From positions 1-64,000 of the forward strand of contig CAZSXE010000006.1 in NCBI GenBank assembly GCA_964611185.1: a stretch of DNA of 64,000 nt, given 5' to 3'. Source of the stretch: CAAGNP01 sp964611185. GTDB lineage: Bacteria > Bacteroidota > Bacteroidia > Bacteroidales > UBA932. The notes under the pieces were generated by a model. The model searched no databases, was not told the DNA's origin, and saw only the letters and a list, made by a program, of their open reading frames with translations. This document shows positions 34,268-43,139 of this stretch, in pieces (positions within the stretch are counted from its first letter, which is position 1; every line of letters starts with the position of its first letter). Both the position numbers and the translations under genes were made by a program.

Positions 34268-35842
34268 TTTCACTGCGGCCTGGATTACATTGTCTATTTC
34301 CGACAGTATAGGATAAAAAGCATTATCTTCAAGAGATGAATATCTCCCTATCAAAGCCCTTATCTGCACCATTATTATATGAGACGACTTATTCCATTCA
34401 GAGGATTTTATTTCTATATTATTTTTATTAAGATATTTTTTGAACGAATCCTCAAGATTCATAGAATCGAGAAGCCCATTTAATTCATCAAGATTTTTCA
34501 CTTGTTGAAGAGCTTTGCGATGATGATCTGCTGTCTCAATACTGAATTTGACCTGTAAAGAGCCACGATTGATTTTTATCAATAAATCGGTAACATCCAC
34601 TGTATCAATAGGTACAAAGACATCAGGAATAATCCCTCCGCCACCATATACCACCTTACCCCCGGGGGTCACAAATTTCAAAGAATCATTTTTGGGAATA
34701 CTGTCCGCATCGGTCATTTCTCCGTGCTTGTATCTCTCGTATATGTCATATACATAAGTATCTTCCTCCCCTTTTTTGTAAGGTTTTTGTATAAACCTTC
34801 CGGTAGGGGTGTAATATCTTGCCACAGTGAGTCGAATTCCTGAATTATCGGTAAAATTAATCGGTTCCTGAACCAGCCCTTTCCCGAAAGAGCGTCGTCC
34901 GTAAATCGTCCCCCTGTCATTATCCTGAATAGCTCCTGCGAAAATCTCACTCGAAGAAGCAGAACTTTCATTTATCAGCACTTTCAGTGCAATGTCTCTC
35001 GATTTCCCCGTACCATCAGCGTAAAAATCCTGCCTCGGTCGATGCCTACCCTTCATATATACAATCATATCTCCCTTTTTCAAAAATTCGTTGGACAGCA
35101 GGAGAGCTTGATCCATATATCCCCCCGTATTATCTTTCAAATCAAATATAAGACATTTAAGTCCCTCTTTTTTAAGACCTTCCATCGCAAGGGTAAACTC
35201 CTTATAACTGGTACGGGAAAATTTGGATAGTTTTATGTATCCTGTCGTATCGTTAATCATATAGGCCACATCTATACTTTTTACAGGTATCTTATCCCTG
35301 ATTATTTCGAAAGGGACCATCTGAGAGTCTCTCTTAATCGTAAGATGGACTTTGGTCCCGGAGGGGCCACGCATCAGTTTCACCAAAGAATCCTGGGGAA
35401 ATTTCACTCCGGCCACATTTTTATCACCTACTTTAATTATTCTATCACCGGACACCAAGCCGCTCTTTTCAGAAGGTCCTCCATGTATTACATTGATAAC
35501 TATTGCAGTATCTGCCGGAACATTGAATGTAATTCCGATTCCATCAAAACCACCTTCAAGCTCCTCATCGGCCTCTTTCAGATCCTGAGGAGGAAGATAG
35601 AGGGAATGGGGATCCAGCTCTTTAAGAATAAATGGGAGCGTACTCTCTGTAATAGACTTATAATCAATAGAGTCAACATAATTATTCTCAATCTGCTCAA
35701 GTACAAGAGCGATTTTGTCCCAGCTATGGGATTTAACTGCAAGCTCTCTGTTTTTCTTCATATCGGCGAGTCTGGTTAACGCACTTCCGAGCATAATCAA
35801 AACCACCGCCCAAAGAATATATTTCAAATATTTAAGATTCAT
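34265..35842 (-). CDS. S41 family C-terminal processing peptidase with PDZ domain
   Basis: The 525-residue protein has an N-terminal membrane anchor or signal (about 5-24), a PDZ domain (about 85-165, GFDGIGITFNVPADTAIVINVIHGGPSEKSGL) and the S41 catalytic domain. The catalytic Ser lies in VLINESSASSSEIFAGAIQD and the Lys in GRRSFGKGLVQEP. Such proteases trim envelope proteins from their C-termini. It follows a dCMP deaminase gene by 11 bp. Confidence 0.92.
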   Translation of the reverse strand: MNLKYLKYILWAVVLIMLGSALTRLADMKKNRELAVKSHSWDKIALVLEQIENNYVDSIDYKSITESTLPFILKELDPHSLYLPPQDLKEADEELEGGFDGIGITFNVPADTAIVINVIHGGPSEKSGLVSGDRIIKVGDKNVAGVKFPQDSLVKLMRGPSGTKVHLTIKRDSQMVPFEIIRDKIPVKSIDVAYMINDTTGYIKLSKFSRTSYKEFTLAMEGLKKEGLKCLIFDLKDNTGGYMDQALLLSNEFLKKGDMIVYMKGRHRPRQDFYADGTGKSRDIALKVLINESSASSSEIFAGAIQDNDRGTIYGRRSFGKGLVQEPINFTDNSGIRLTVARYYTPTGRFIQKPYKKGEEDTYVYDIYERYKHGEMTDADSIPKNDSLKFVTPGGKVVYGGGGIIPDVFVPIDTVDVTDLLIKINRGSLQVKFSIETADHHRKALQQVKNLDELNGLLDSMNLEDSFKKYLNKNNIEIKSSEWNKSSHIIMVQIRALIGRYSSLEDNAFYPILSEIDNVIQAAVK

Positions 35843-35853
35843 ACTCCCGCCTC

Positions 35854-36267
35854 CTAATATTTACAAACCTCTATGTCTGCCCTTTTTAATAATTCGATTC
35901 CGTCCATAACACGATAATCATCCTGATAAACAACCCTTTTAATCCCAGCCTGAACGATAAGTTTGGCACATTCTATACAAGGAGCAGCTGTAACATAAAG
36001 GGTAGAACCATCGCTGCTGTTGCTTGATTTAGCCACTTTGGTTATGGCATTGGCCTCGGCATGAAGAACATAAGCCTTAGTCAGTCCCTCCTCATCTTCA
36101 CATACATTTTCAAATCCTGAGGGTGTCCCGTTGTAACCGTCAGAGATAATCATCTTATTCTTAACAATTAACGCACCCACTTTTCTCCTGATACAATATG
36201 AGTTTTTCGCCCATACACGAGCCATCTCGAGATAACTTAAATCAAACTGTTTTTGCTTTTCAGTCAT
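35854..36267 (-). CDS. Deoxycytidylate (dCMP) deaminase
   Basis: The 137-residue zinc enzyme has the deaminase signature H69-A-E71 and P-C97-I-E-C100, which give three zinc ligands and the catalytic Glu. Residues GYNGTPSGFENV are typical of the dCMP deaminase/ComEB group. It converts dCMP to dUMP for thymidylate synthesis. The gene lies 3 bp after the acyl-CoA synthetase gene and 11 bp before ctpA. Confidence 0.9.
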   Translation of the reverse strand: MTEKQKQFDLSYLEMARVWAKNSYCIRRKVGALIVKNKMIISDGYNGTPSGFENVCEDEEGLTKAYVLHAEANAITKVAKSSNSSDGSTLYVTAAPCIECAKLIVQAGIKRVVYQDDYRVMDGIELLKRADIEVCKY

Positions 36268-36270
36268 AAC

Positions 36271-37935
36271 TTATTTTGTATTTCGTTGATATAAATACCT
36301 TTTTATACTTCTCTTAGGTGTTTTTTCAAACTCCTCAGGGAAAAGTTCAATAGATGATACTTTATAATAGCTTGGAAACTCAGAATTCATCTCCGCAATA
36401 CTTTCTCTGAGTTTTTCGAGCAACTGCTCCCTGTTCAAATTATCTTCAGAAACCTGATCCGAATCGGGATAGATCAGTGCCACAAGCTGTCCGTTATCCT
36501 CAACTATCAGTGATTCACTTACATAAGCCATATTATTAATCTCACTCTCTATCTCTTCCGGGTAAATATTTTGTCCTGAAGGGCCCAAAATCATACTCTT
36601 GCTGCGCCCCTTGATAAACAAATATCCGTCGTGGTCCAAAATGCCCAAATCCCCGGTACGAAACCATCCGTCATCGGTAAAAGAACTTTTGGTAGCCTCT
36701 TCGTTTTTATAATACCCGAGAAAGACATTATCTCCCTTTACAAGAATTTCCCCTGGAACAGTACTCGGATAATCGGAATCTATCTTGATTTGCATCCTCG
36801 GCGCCGCCTTTCCGCACGAATATAGTCGAGTTTCACGCCATGGAGAATAAGCAATTATCGGTCCGCACTCCGTCATTCCATATCCTACCGTATATCTGAA
36901 GCCTATTTTCTTAAAAAACGCCTCCGCATCCCTGTTAAAAGCAGCTCCTCCGATAATCAATTCGTTGAAAGTCTCTCCGAAAGTTTCGTTAAGCTCCTGA
37001 TTGATTCGTTTATGGATTTTCTGATCGATAATCGGCACTTTCAGCAATAGTTTAATTCCCCCCCTTTCAATGACCGGTTCCAACTTCTTTTTATATATTT
37101 TTTCCACAATCATCGGGACGGCGACTATAATACCCGGTTTAACATTTTTAAAAGCCTCTACTATGATTTTGGGAGTGGGGAGCCTCGTCAGAAAATGGAC
37201 ATGTGCCCCTATGGCCATTTCAAAAAGGAATTCAAACATCATTCCATACATGTGCGCCGAGGGGAGCATGGCCACACTTGAAGAGGAATTATCCATATTA
37301 GGCTCCACCTGTATCGCAAAAAGAACATTGGAAAGGAGAGAGCGGTAAGGAAGCATAACCCCTTTTGAAAAACCCGAAGTCCCAGAAGTATAATTTATCA
37401 TTGCCAGCTCATCTGGAGAATCCTCATAATAATTCACATTTTCAGGTCTGAAACTGCGAGGATATTTTTTTCCGAAAAGTTCATTCAGATGCTCCCTCGT
37501 ATCGGCAATTTTATCGTTAGAGCTGTAAAGCAGAGAGAGGTCGGTCATGAGTATTATCGCATCGAGATTTGGCATTTGGGACTGACTCAAACCCTCCCAA
37601 ATAATATCTCCTACAAATAAGATCTTAGATTCAGAATGATTAACTAAATGATAGATATTGCTTGATTTAAATTCATGCAAAATGGGCACCGGAACTGCTC
37701 CGTAAGTCAATGCAGCCAAAAAAGCAACCCCCCAGTTAACTTGATTTCTCGCACACAGTGCAATTTTATCGCCCCTCTTAACTCCGCATATCTCGAAAAC
37801 AATATGCATCTTTTCTATCCTTCTTGCAACATCTCTGTAATACAATGTAACACCTTTATAATCAGATAAGGCGGGACAATCCCAATTTTCCTTGATGCTT
37901 TTTTCCAAAAATTTGTTTAGTGATTTCGGTTCCAT
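36271..37935 (-). CDS. AMP-binding long-chain acyl-CoA synthetase
   Basis: The 554-residue adenylate-forming enzyme activates a carboxylic acid, probably a long-chain fatty acid, with ATP and CoA. It shows the P-loop MINYTSGTSGFSKGVMLPYRS, the GYGMTECGPIIAYSP A5 motif, DDGWFRTGDLGILDHDGYLFIKGRSKSMILGPSGQNIYPEEIE and a C-terminal Lys (KTPKRSIKRYL). ATG 37935 is chosen over longer in-frame starts because those would run into the ABC transporter gene upstream and add a non-family extension. It follows that gene by 10 bp. Confidence 0.9.
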   Translation of the reverse strand: MEPKSLNKFLEKSIKENWDCPALSDYKGVTLYYRDVARRIEKMHIVFEICGVKRGDKIALCARNQVNWGVAFLAALTYGAVPVPILHEFKSSNIYHLVNHSESKILFVGDIIWEGLSQSQMPNLDAIILMTDLSLLYSSNDKIADTREHLNELFGKKYPRSFRPENVNYYEDSPDELAMINYTSGTSGFSKGVMLPYRSLLSNVLFAIQVEPNMDNSSSSVAMLPSAHMYGMMFEFLFEMAIGAHVHFLTRLPTPKIIVEAFKNVKPGIIVAVPMIVEKIYKKKLEPVIERGGIKLLLKVPIIDQKIHKRINQELNETFGETFNELIIGGAAFNRDAEAFFKKIGFRYTVGYGMTECGPIIAYSPWRETRLYSCGKAAPRMQIKIDSDYPSTVPGEILVKGDNVFLGYYKNEEATKSSFTDDGWFRTGDLGILDHDGYLFIKGRSKSMILGPSGQNIYPEEIESEINNMAYVSESLIVEDNGQLVALIYPDSDQVSEDNLNREQLLEKLRESIAEMNSEFPSYYKVSSIELFPEEFEKTPKRSIKRYLYQRNTK

Positions 37936-37945
37936 AATAATCGTA

Positions 37946-39769
37946 TTAAAATGTTTGTAATTCGCATAAATGCGAATAAAGACCTTTTTTATGTAATAAT
38001 TCAGTATGGGTTCCCTCTTCGACAATCCTCCCTTCCTGCAAAACGATAATATTGTCTGCATGCTGAATAGTGGAAAGACGATGTGCGATAACGATAGAGG
38101 TCCTATTGAGCATAAGCTTGGTTAAAGCATCCTGTACGAGGCGTTCACTCTCCGTATCAAGAGCGGATGTAGCCTCATCGAGGATGAGAATGGGAGGATT
38201 TTTCAGCACTGCACGTGCAATGGCAATGCGCTGACGCTGCCCCCCCGAAAGATTCGCACCCCTATCTCCTATATTCGTATCAAACCCGTGTTCCATAGCA
38301 AGGATAAATTCTTCGGCGTTAGCGATTCTCGCTGCATTCTCAACATCTTCCTTAGTAACATTTTCCATCCCGAATGTGATATTGTTATAGACCGTGTCAT
38401 TGAAAAGAATAGCCTCCTGAGTCACTATCCCCATAAGAGAAATAAGGTCTTTTTGGTCATAATCGCGAATATCATCACCGTCGATGCGGATAGAACCGCT
38501 ATTTACATCGTAAAAACGGGGAATAAGATCTGCAATAGTACTTTTCCCTGCCCCTGAAGGGCCGACAATAGCTACCATCTCCCCCTTTTTCACCTTAAAG
38601 CATATATCCTTCAAGACAGGTTCGCTGGCATATTTGAAATTGACATTGTCAAATTCTATATCATTTCTAAAATCTTTGATATGAGTGGGATTAGGTCTGT
38701 TTTTAATAGCGGGAACCACATCCAAAATCGCGAATATTCTATTGCCGGAGACCAGCCCCCTTCTTATATTGGCAAATGCATTGGCTATGGCCTTTGAAGG
38801 CTCGAGCACTCTCCAGTAAAAAGCAATGTAAACAACAAATTTCTCAAGAGACATATCAAGTTCTCCATGCATACGAAGCCATCCGCCATAGAAAAGGACA
38901 CACACGGCAACGGTTATACCCAGAAATTCAGATATAGGGGAGGCCATTTCCTGACGGGTAAAAATAGATCTGCTGATCTCTTTATGCTCCTCGTTGGTCT
39001 TTTCAAAATTGTCTCTTACATATTTTTGAGCATTGAAAGCCTTGATAATTCTAGACCCCGAAATAGCTTCTTCAAACTGACTGATAATTCTACCCATCAG
39101 AGCCTGTGTCTTGATAGCGCCACTGCGCAATTTTCTCGTTACTCCCCCGATAGCTAAAGCTGAAATAGGAAGGGTAAGGAGGGTGACGAGGGTCAATTTG
39201 GGCGACATATAGAACAATCCGCACATAAAACCTATAATCAGGAGCGGTTCTCTGAATATGATATGGAAACTCGACGCAACACTGTTTTGCACCTCATTTA
39301 CATCATTAGAAACACTTGAAAGTATATCCCCCTTTCTCTGATTGTGAAAATAGCCGATATGAAGTTTGGTAATAACCTGAAACAAATCTCTTCTTATCCC
39401 TTTCATAATATAGGTCTTCATATTCACAAGAATCTTCTGCGAAAGAAAACGGGTAAGATTTGAGAGAAACGAGGCGGCTATCAATATATAGCACACAAAA
39501 AGAAGACCTGCAAGAACGCTCTTGTTCCCAATCGTCTTAACTAAATAATATTCAAACAATTGATTCACATACTCTATAGAAAATGAAAAATCCGGAAAAG
39601 AGGCAAATTGTGCAACTTTTTCGGGCTCGAAAAGAACGGTTAAAAGAGGTTCTATCAATGCGTAATTCAACACTCCAAATATCACAGAGAGTATTGAAAG
39701 GATAAAATAACCGGGCCAAAAGCGGCTATAGGGCTTAGCGTAAGCTAATAATCTTTTAAATGTTTCCAT
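37946..39769 (-). CDS. ABC exporter, fused membrane and ATPase domains (MsbA-like)
   Basis: The 607-residue half-transporter has six membrane helices (about residues 15-320) and a C-terminal ATPase with Walker A GPSGAGKST, signature LSGGQRQRIAIARA, Walker B ILILDEATSALD and the switch AHRLSTIQHAD. It resembles the lipid A/lipid flippase MsbA group and drug exporters of the same fold; the substrate cannot be read from the sequence. It overlaps the small upstream gene by 14 bp and precedes an acyl-CoA synthetase gene, so a lipid link is plausible. Confidence 0.92.
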   Translation of the reverse strand: METFKRLLAYAKPYSRFWPGYFILSILSVIFGVLNYALIEPLLTVLFEPEKVAQFASFPDFSFSIEYVNQLFEYYLVKTIGNKSVLAGLLFVCYILIAASFLSNLTRFLSQKILVNMKTYIMKGIRRDLFQVITKLHIGYFHNQRKGDILSSVSNDVNEVQNSVASSFHIIFREPLLIIGFMCGLFYMSPKLTLVTLLTLPISALAIGGVTRKLRSGAIKTQALMGRIISQFEEAISGSRIIKAFNAQKYVRDNFEKTNEEHKEISRSIFTRQEMASPISEFLGITVAVCVLFYGGWLRMHGELDMSLEKFVVYIAFYWRVLEPSKAIANAFANIRRGLVSGNRIFAILDVVPAIKNRPNPTHIKDFRNDIEFDNVNFKYASEPVLKDICFKVKKGEMVAIVGPSGAGKSTIADLIPRFYDVNSGSIRIDGDDIRDYDQKDLISLMGIVTQEAILFNDTVYNNITFGMENVTKEDVENAARIANAEEFILAMEHGFDTNIGDRGANLSGGQRQRIAIARAVLKNPPILILDEATSALDTESERLVQDALTKLMLNRTSIVIAHRLSTIQHADNIIVLQEGRIVEEGTHTELLHKKGLYSHLCELQTF

Positions 39770-39971
39770 TTTTATCTTCTTTTACAGTTTCATAATCCAC
39801 ATATTCTCCTATATCTTTATTTACAATTTTTTTCTTAGTGGGACTTTGAACCGTATTATTATTATCTTCAGAATTTTTCTTCATTTTAGAAGCAATCCGG
39901 TATAATGCAAGTTTGAAGCCAATCCAGCATACAAGAGCTATAAATAGTATAATAATTAAAAAAGTGAACAT
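39756..39971 (-). CDS. Small membrane protein of unknown function (DUF4834-like)
   Basis: The 71-residue product has one N-terminal membrane helix (about residues 2-25), then a basic, polar cytoplasmic tail ending in an acidic stretch (DIGEYVDYETVKEDKNGNI). Length and layout resemble the small DUF4834 proteins of Bacteroidetes, but I call this similarity with reserve. The 14-bp overlap with the ABC exporter gene and the 5-bp gap to the gene upstream place it firmly in the operon. Confidence 0.7.
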   Translation of the reverse strand: MFTFLIIILFIALVCWIGFKLALYRIASKMKKNSEDNNNTVQSPTKKKIVNKDIGEYVDYETVKEDKNGNI

Positions 39972-39976
39972 CTTTA

Positions 39977-42265
39977 TTATTTATTTTTAAAATCGCCACT
40001 CTCAAGATTAAGGATAATTTCTTTCCCTTCCGCACTTATGGCAGAAATCTCCTTGGAAGAGATCTTATTTATCGGAGTATCGGCTTTTAATCGTTTTTTC
40101 TTAGAAAAATCTGTGACTATCCCCCCATTTGAATCATAAATCAAGGTTTGATATGAGGTTCTTACCACCCAATATCGAATATCTTCCATATCCAAAAGAA
40201 ATGGGAGCGATTTGATTTTCTCATCTATCGTTATCTGAGTCCATCCATTTACCATCTTACCCTTCAGATCATAAAGAGCTAATTTATTGTCAGAATGAAG
40301 AATCATCATCACATAATTCTTATCACCCTTAAAATCGTATATGGCAGGGCCAAGAACGATTTCCCTCTTGAGATCGAGGGGAAAAGGAGAAACCCATCTG
40401 CCGAGCCTGTCTAAAAGATAGACTTTGGTCCCCGAACATAAAATCATCTGAAGTTTATTATTTTTAAAATAATCAACTTGAGATACATAGCCACATAGCG
40501 GAGAATCAAAAGGCACTGTCCAAAGGGCCTTCTTTTTATCATCGAGCAGTCTGATCTTGTAATTATCCATCTGCTCGATATAATTGGCTTTACCCGTAAT
40601 GAAATTTTTAATTTTAAACGGACCTGCGGGAATTACAACCTTCGTATCGTCAAAAGCACCGTTTTTTTGAACCTTAACAGCTCCATCGGTTTGTGGTTTG
40701 GGAAGTTCCGAAAGAATATCTGAATAAAGGGAGAAAGAAAAGTTTCCTTTACTTCCGTCATTTTTGATACGGAAAGAGAATAAATTAAAATTATTATTTT
40801 CAATTCCCGAAATTAAATATTGAGAATACTCTTTTCTGACGATACTCGAGAGCGAGTCCTTACATTTGGAGAGATTAGCCACTGCAAGAAGGGAAGAGTT
40901 CCCTTTATATGAAGAAGCGGCCGGAGTCTGACTCAAAAATGACTCGAAGGAGAAGAAAAATTGGTTGGAATTCATAGTTAAGAATTTCCTCACCATCTGT
41001 TTACTGCCTATTATCACCCAGTCTGAAACCACGCAGTAAGCCTCCTCAAGAGAGGGAGAGAAAAAATCCCCAAGTAAAGCACTCAGATACCCTTGAAAAA
41101 GAAACGGATTGACTTCCTGAGAATAATTCTTCATTTTAGAAATATCTTTCACTTTAAGTAAAACGACTTTCTCGTCTTGTTTTTCTCCCGTTACGGAACA
41201 CACAGCCATCTCTTTGACCCCAAGAGAGAGAAACCAGGAAGAGGTGGAAATATTCTGCCCACTACTCTTTGAAGCCATGATATTTATATAGTTGTAATCA
41301 TTGATTTTTTTTCTCGCCTCAAGATACGACTTGTACGATGCTAAATAATCGGCATCACTGTTCAGAGGTATGGTAACTACCCAATTGGTATTAAAGGGGA
41401 GGATTCTAAATACATCGCTCTCTTTGCTTTTTTGGGCAGTCAAAATATTGGAGAAATCGGCCTCATCCTTAGCACTTGAAAAAAAACCATCTCCAAGACA
41501 GTAATTGGATGAAAAATCAAGATTGGACATCATCCAACTTGAAAAAAAAGTGGTAAAATCAGCATATTTTAAATAATTCCGATTTATCACTCCGGAAAAG
41601 AATTTACCTACATTTTGATTAGATATATGGATTGATCCCTTTCCCTGAGCTCGTTTTGAAGCCTGCGAAAAAAGGGCATTATCCATAATTGAAGTGTTGT
41701 TTTCGAGATGTCTGATGGAAGATTCGGCAATCACAACAGAGGTAGAAGCTAACAGGTAGTTGTGATATAGCGAAAAAACAATATTTGGAATAACCGACTT
41801 GTACATAGTCACACCGTTGTATTTCTTACGAATTACACCTGCACATTCCTGCTCAAGAGAGAGGGCAAGCCCCTCCCTATCAAGTGATTTGGGAAGAGAA
41901 ACAGCTAAAAGAAGCGAAACCTGATTTTTACTCGAATAATGGAGAGAAACAGATGCTCCCTGCTTTTTAACACTCTCCGGTAGAATATTGATAAAACGGG
42001 CTATGGCACTCTGCTGATTTATCATCCCTGAAAATTGAGAATTTTTATCGAAGCAGAATGAAGCAAAATCGGAAAGGGAATTAAGGTCACACATCATAAC
42101 GGCATCTGCCGGAACCGCGTGCATAACATCCATCCTCGAATCGTTTACAGCCACAGCCTCCTTTTGTGACGACGAATCATCAAAAAGGCGATAAAAAACA
42201 TAACCTATTACTGCGAGAAGGATAACTGCAAAAACAGTACAAAAAGCAATTAGTTTTCTATTCAT
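39977..42265 (-). CDS. Membrane-anchored protein with C-terminal propeller-like repeats, function unknown
   Basis: The 762-residue protein starts with a membrane anchor (about residues 5-26). Residues about 45-540 form a large extracytoplasmic region starting AVPADAVMMCDLNSL, which recalls DUF3352-type proteins. Residues about 560-760 carry repeated strands with patterns like LLDDKKKALWTVPFDSPLCG, VYLLDRLGRWVSPFPLDL, LALYDLKGKMVNGW and LIYDSNGGIVTDF, like blades of a beta-propeller. No catalytic residues are recognised. It heads a minus-strand operon with a small membrane protein and an ABC exporter, so an envelope role is inferred. Confidence 0.75.
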   Translation of the reverse strand: MNRKLIAFCTVFAVILLAVIGYVFYRLFDDSSSQKEAVAVNDSRMDVMHAVPADAVMMCDLNSLSDFASFCFDKNSQFSGMINQQSAIARFINILPESVKKQGASVSLHYSSKNQVSLLLAVSLPKSLDREGLALSLEQECAGVIRKKYNGVTMYKSVIPNIVFSLYHNYLLASTSVVIAESSIRHLENNTSIMDNALFSQASKRAQGKGSIHISNQNVGKFFSGVINRNYLKYADFTTFFSSWMMSNLDFSSNYCLGDGFFSSAKDEADFSNILTAQKSKESDVFRILPFNTNWVVTIPLNSDADYLASYKSYLEARKKINDYNYINIMASKSSGQNISTSSWFLSLGVKEMAVCSVTGEKQDEKVVLLKVKDISKMKNYSQEVNPFLFQGYLSALLGDFFSPSLEEAYCVVSDWVIIGSKQMVRKFLTMNSNQFFFSFESFLSQTPAASSYKGNSSLLAVANLSKCKDSLSSIVRKEYSQYLISGIENNNFNLFSFRIKNDGSKGNFSFSLYSDILSELPKPQTDGAVKVQKNGAFDDTKVVIPAGPFKIKNFITGKANYIEQMDNYKIRLLDDKKKALWTVPFDSPLCGYVSQVDYFKNNKLQMILCSGTKVYLLDRLGRWVSPFPLDLKREIVLGPAIYDFKGDKNYVMMILHSDNKLALYDLKGKMVNGWTQITIDEKIKSLPFLLDMEDIRYWVVRTSYQTLIYDSNGGIVTDFSKKKRLKADTPINKISSKEISAISAEGKEIILNLESGDFKNK

Positions 42266-42285
42266 TTTTCAAGCGGATTATCTTG

Positions 42286-42293
42286 CAAATGTA
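42286..42293 (-). promoter_or_regulatory. Predicted -7 element upstream of the 762-aa protein gene
   Basis: The minus strand reads TACATTTG, matching TAnnTTTG, 20 bp before the ATG at 42265. A terminator lies just upstream of it, so the downstream operon has its own promoter. A -33 TTTG is not clear; TTGG occurs at the expected distance. Confidence 0.55.
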
Positions 42294-42338
42294 TAAAAAA
42301 ATTGGAACAGCCCCAATAGCAAGATATATATATCCATA

Positions 42339-42373
42339 TAAAAAAGTGTCCGGCCCATTACTGAACCGGACAC
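42339..42373 (-). terminator. Intrinsic terminator of kdsD-speB-nhaA-FKBP operon
   Basis: On the minus strand an 8-bp GC-rich stem (GTGTCCGG with CCGGACAC, 12-nt loop) is followed at once by six T residues. It lies 23 bp after the stop codon of the FKBP gene. This is the clearest rho-independent terminator in the window. Confidence 0.9.
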
Positions 42374-42396
42374 CATATTTATTAATGCTATTGTTA

Positions 42397-43122
42397 TTAT
42401 TTCTTAATATCACTCTCAGGTGCTTCTACAACAGGATATACTTTTACAAGTTCAACTTCAAAAATAAGGGTAGAATTTCCCGGTATAGGGCCATTGGTAC
42501 GCTCGCCGTAACCTTTTTCAGCAGGGATGTATATTTCGATTTTACCACCCTCTTTGCAATATGAAAGACCTTCGCTCCACCCAGGGATAACTTGGTTAAG
42601 AGGGAATTTAACAGCCTCGCCTCTCTTGTAAGATGAGTCAAATTCAGTTCCGTCAACAAGAGTACCCTTGTAATTAACCTCAACTGTATCTTTTCCCACA
42701 GGAAGAACACCCGTACCTTCGGTGATAATCTTATACTGAACACCACTTTCGAGAGTTACAACACCCTCTTTTGCTTTGTTTTTCTCTAAGAATTCTTTCC
42801 CGTCAGTAAGACTTTTTTCAGTCTTGTAGGTCTGTCTCTGCATAAGATAATTTTGAATGATCTGCATAATTTCCTCTTCGGAAATTTTAAGTTCTTTACC
42901 TTCAATCATATCTTTAATACCTTTCTGAATCTGACATTTATTCAATTCGCCGAAATCAGAAGATTTAAGAGTACCACCAAACCACACTCCGAGAGCATAA
43001 CTGACTGAGTCGATTTTAGCAGAAGATGTACCGGGGATACGGTCGCCTGCATTATATTTGCAGGAAGAGAATAATAGAGTGCCAAGAAGGCAAGCTACGA
43101 TAAAAAATTTTGTTGTTTTCAT
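42397..43122 (-). CDS. FKBP-type peptidyl-prolyl isomerase, lipoprotein
   Basis: The 241-residue product has a lipoprotein signal with lipobox FSSC (C21), an N-terminal helical dimerization domain of FkpA/Mip type (about 35-110) and an FKBP domain (about 130-235) with VEVNYKGTLVDGTEFDSSYKRGEAVKFPLNQVIPGWSEGL and YGERTNGPIPGNSTLIFEVELV. It assists folding of envelope proteins. It is the last gene before a strong terminator. Confidence 0.93.
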   Translation of the reverse strand: MKTTKFFIVACLLGTLLFSSCKYNAGDRIPGTSSAKIDSVSYALGVWFGGTLKSSDFGELNKCQIQKGIKDMIEGKELKISEEEIMQIIQNYLMQRQTYKTEKSLTDGKEFLEKNKAKEGVVTLESGVQYKIITEGTGVLPVGKDTVEVNYKGTLVDGTEFDSSYKRGEAVKFPLNQVIPGWSEGLSYCKEGGKIEIYIPAEKGYGERTNGPIPGNSTLIFEVELVKVYPVVEAPESDIKK

Positions 43123-43139
43123 GATAATTAAATTAATTA

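Noticed and set aside
37936..38061. 42-codon N-terminal extension of the acyl-CoA synthetase
   Set aside because: It overlaps the ABC exporter gene and does not resemble the family start, which begins at MEPKSLN.
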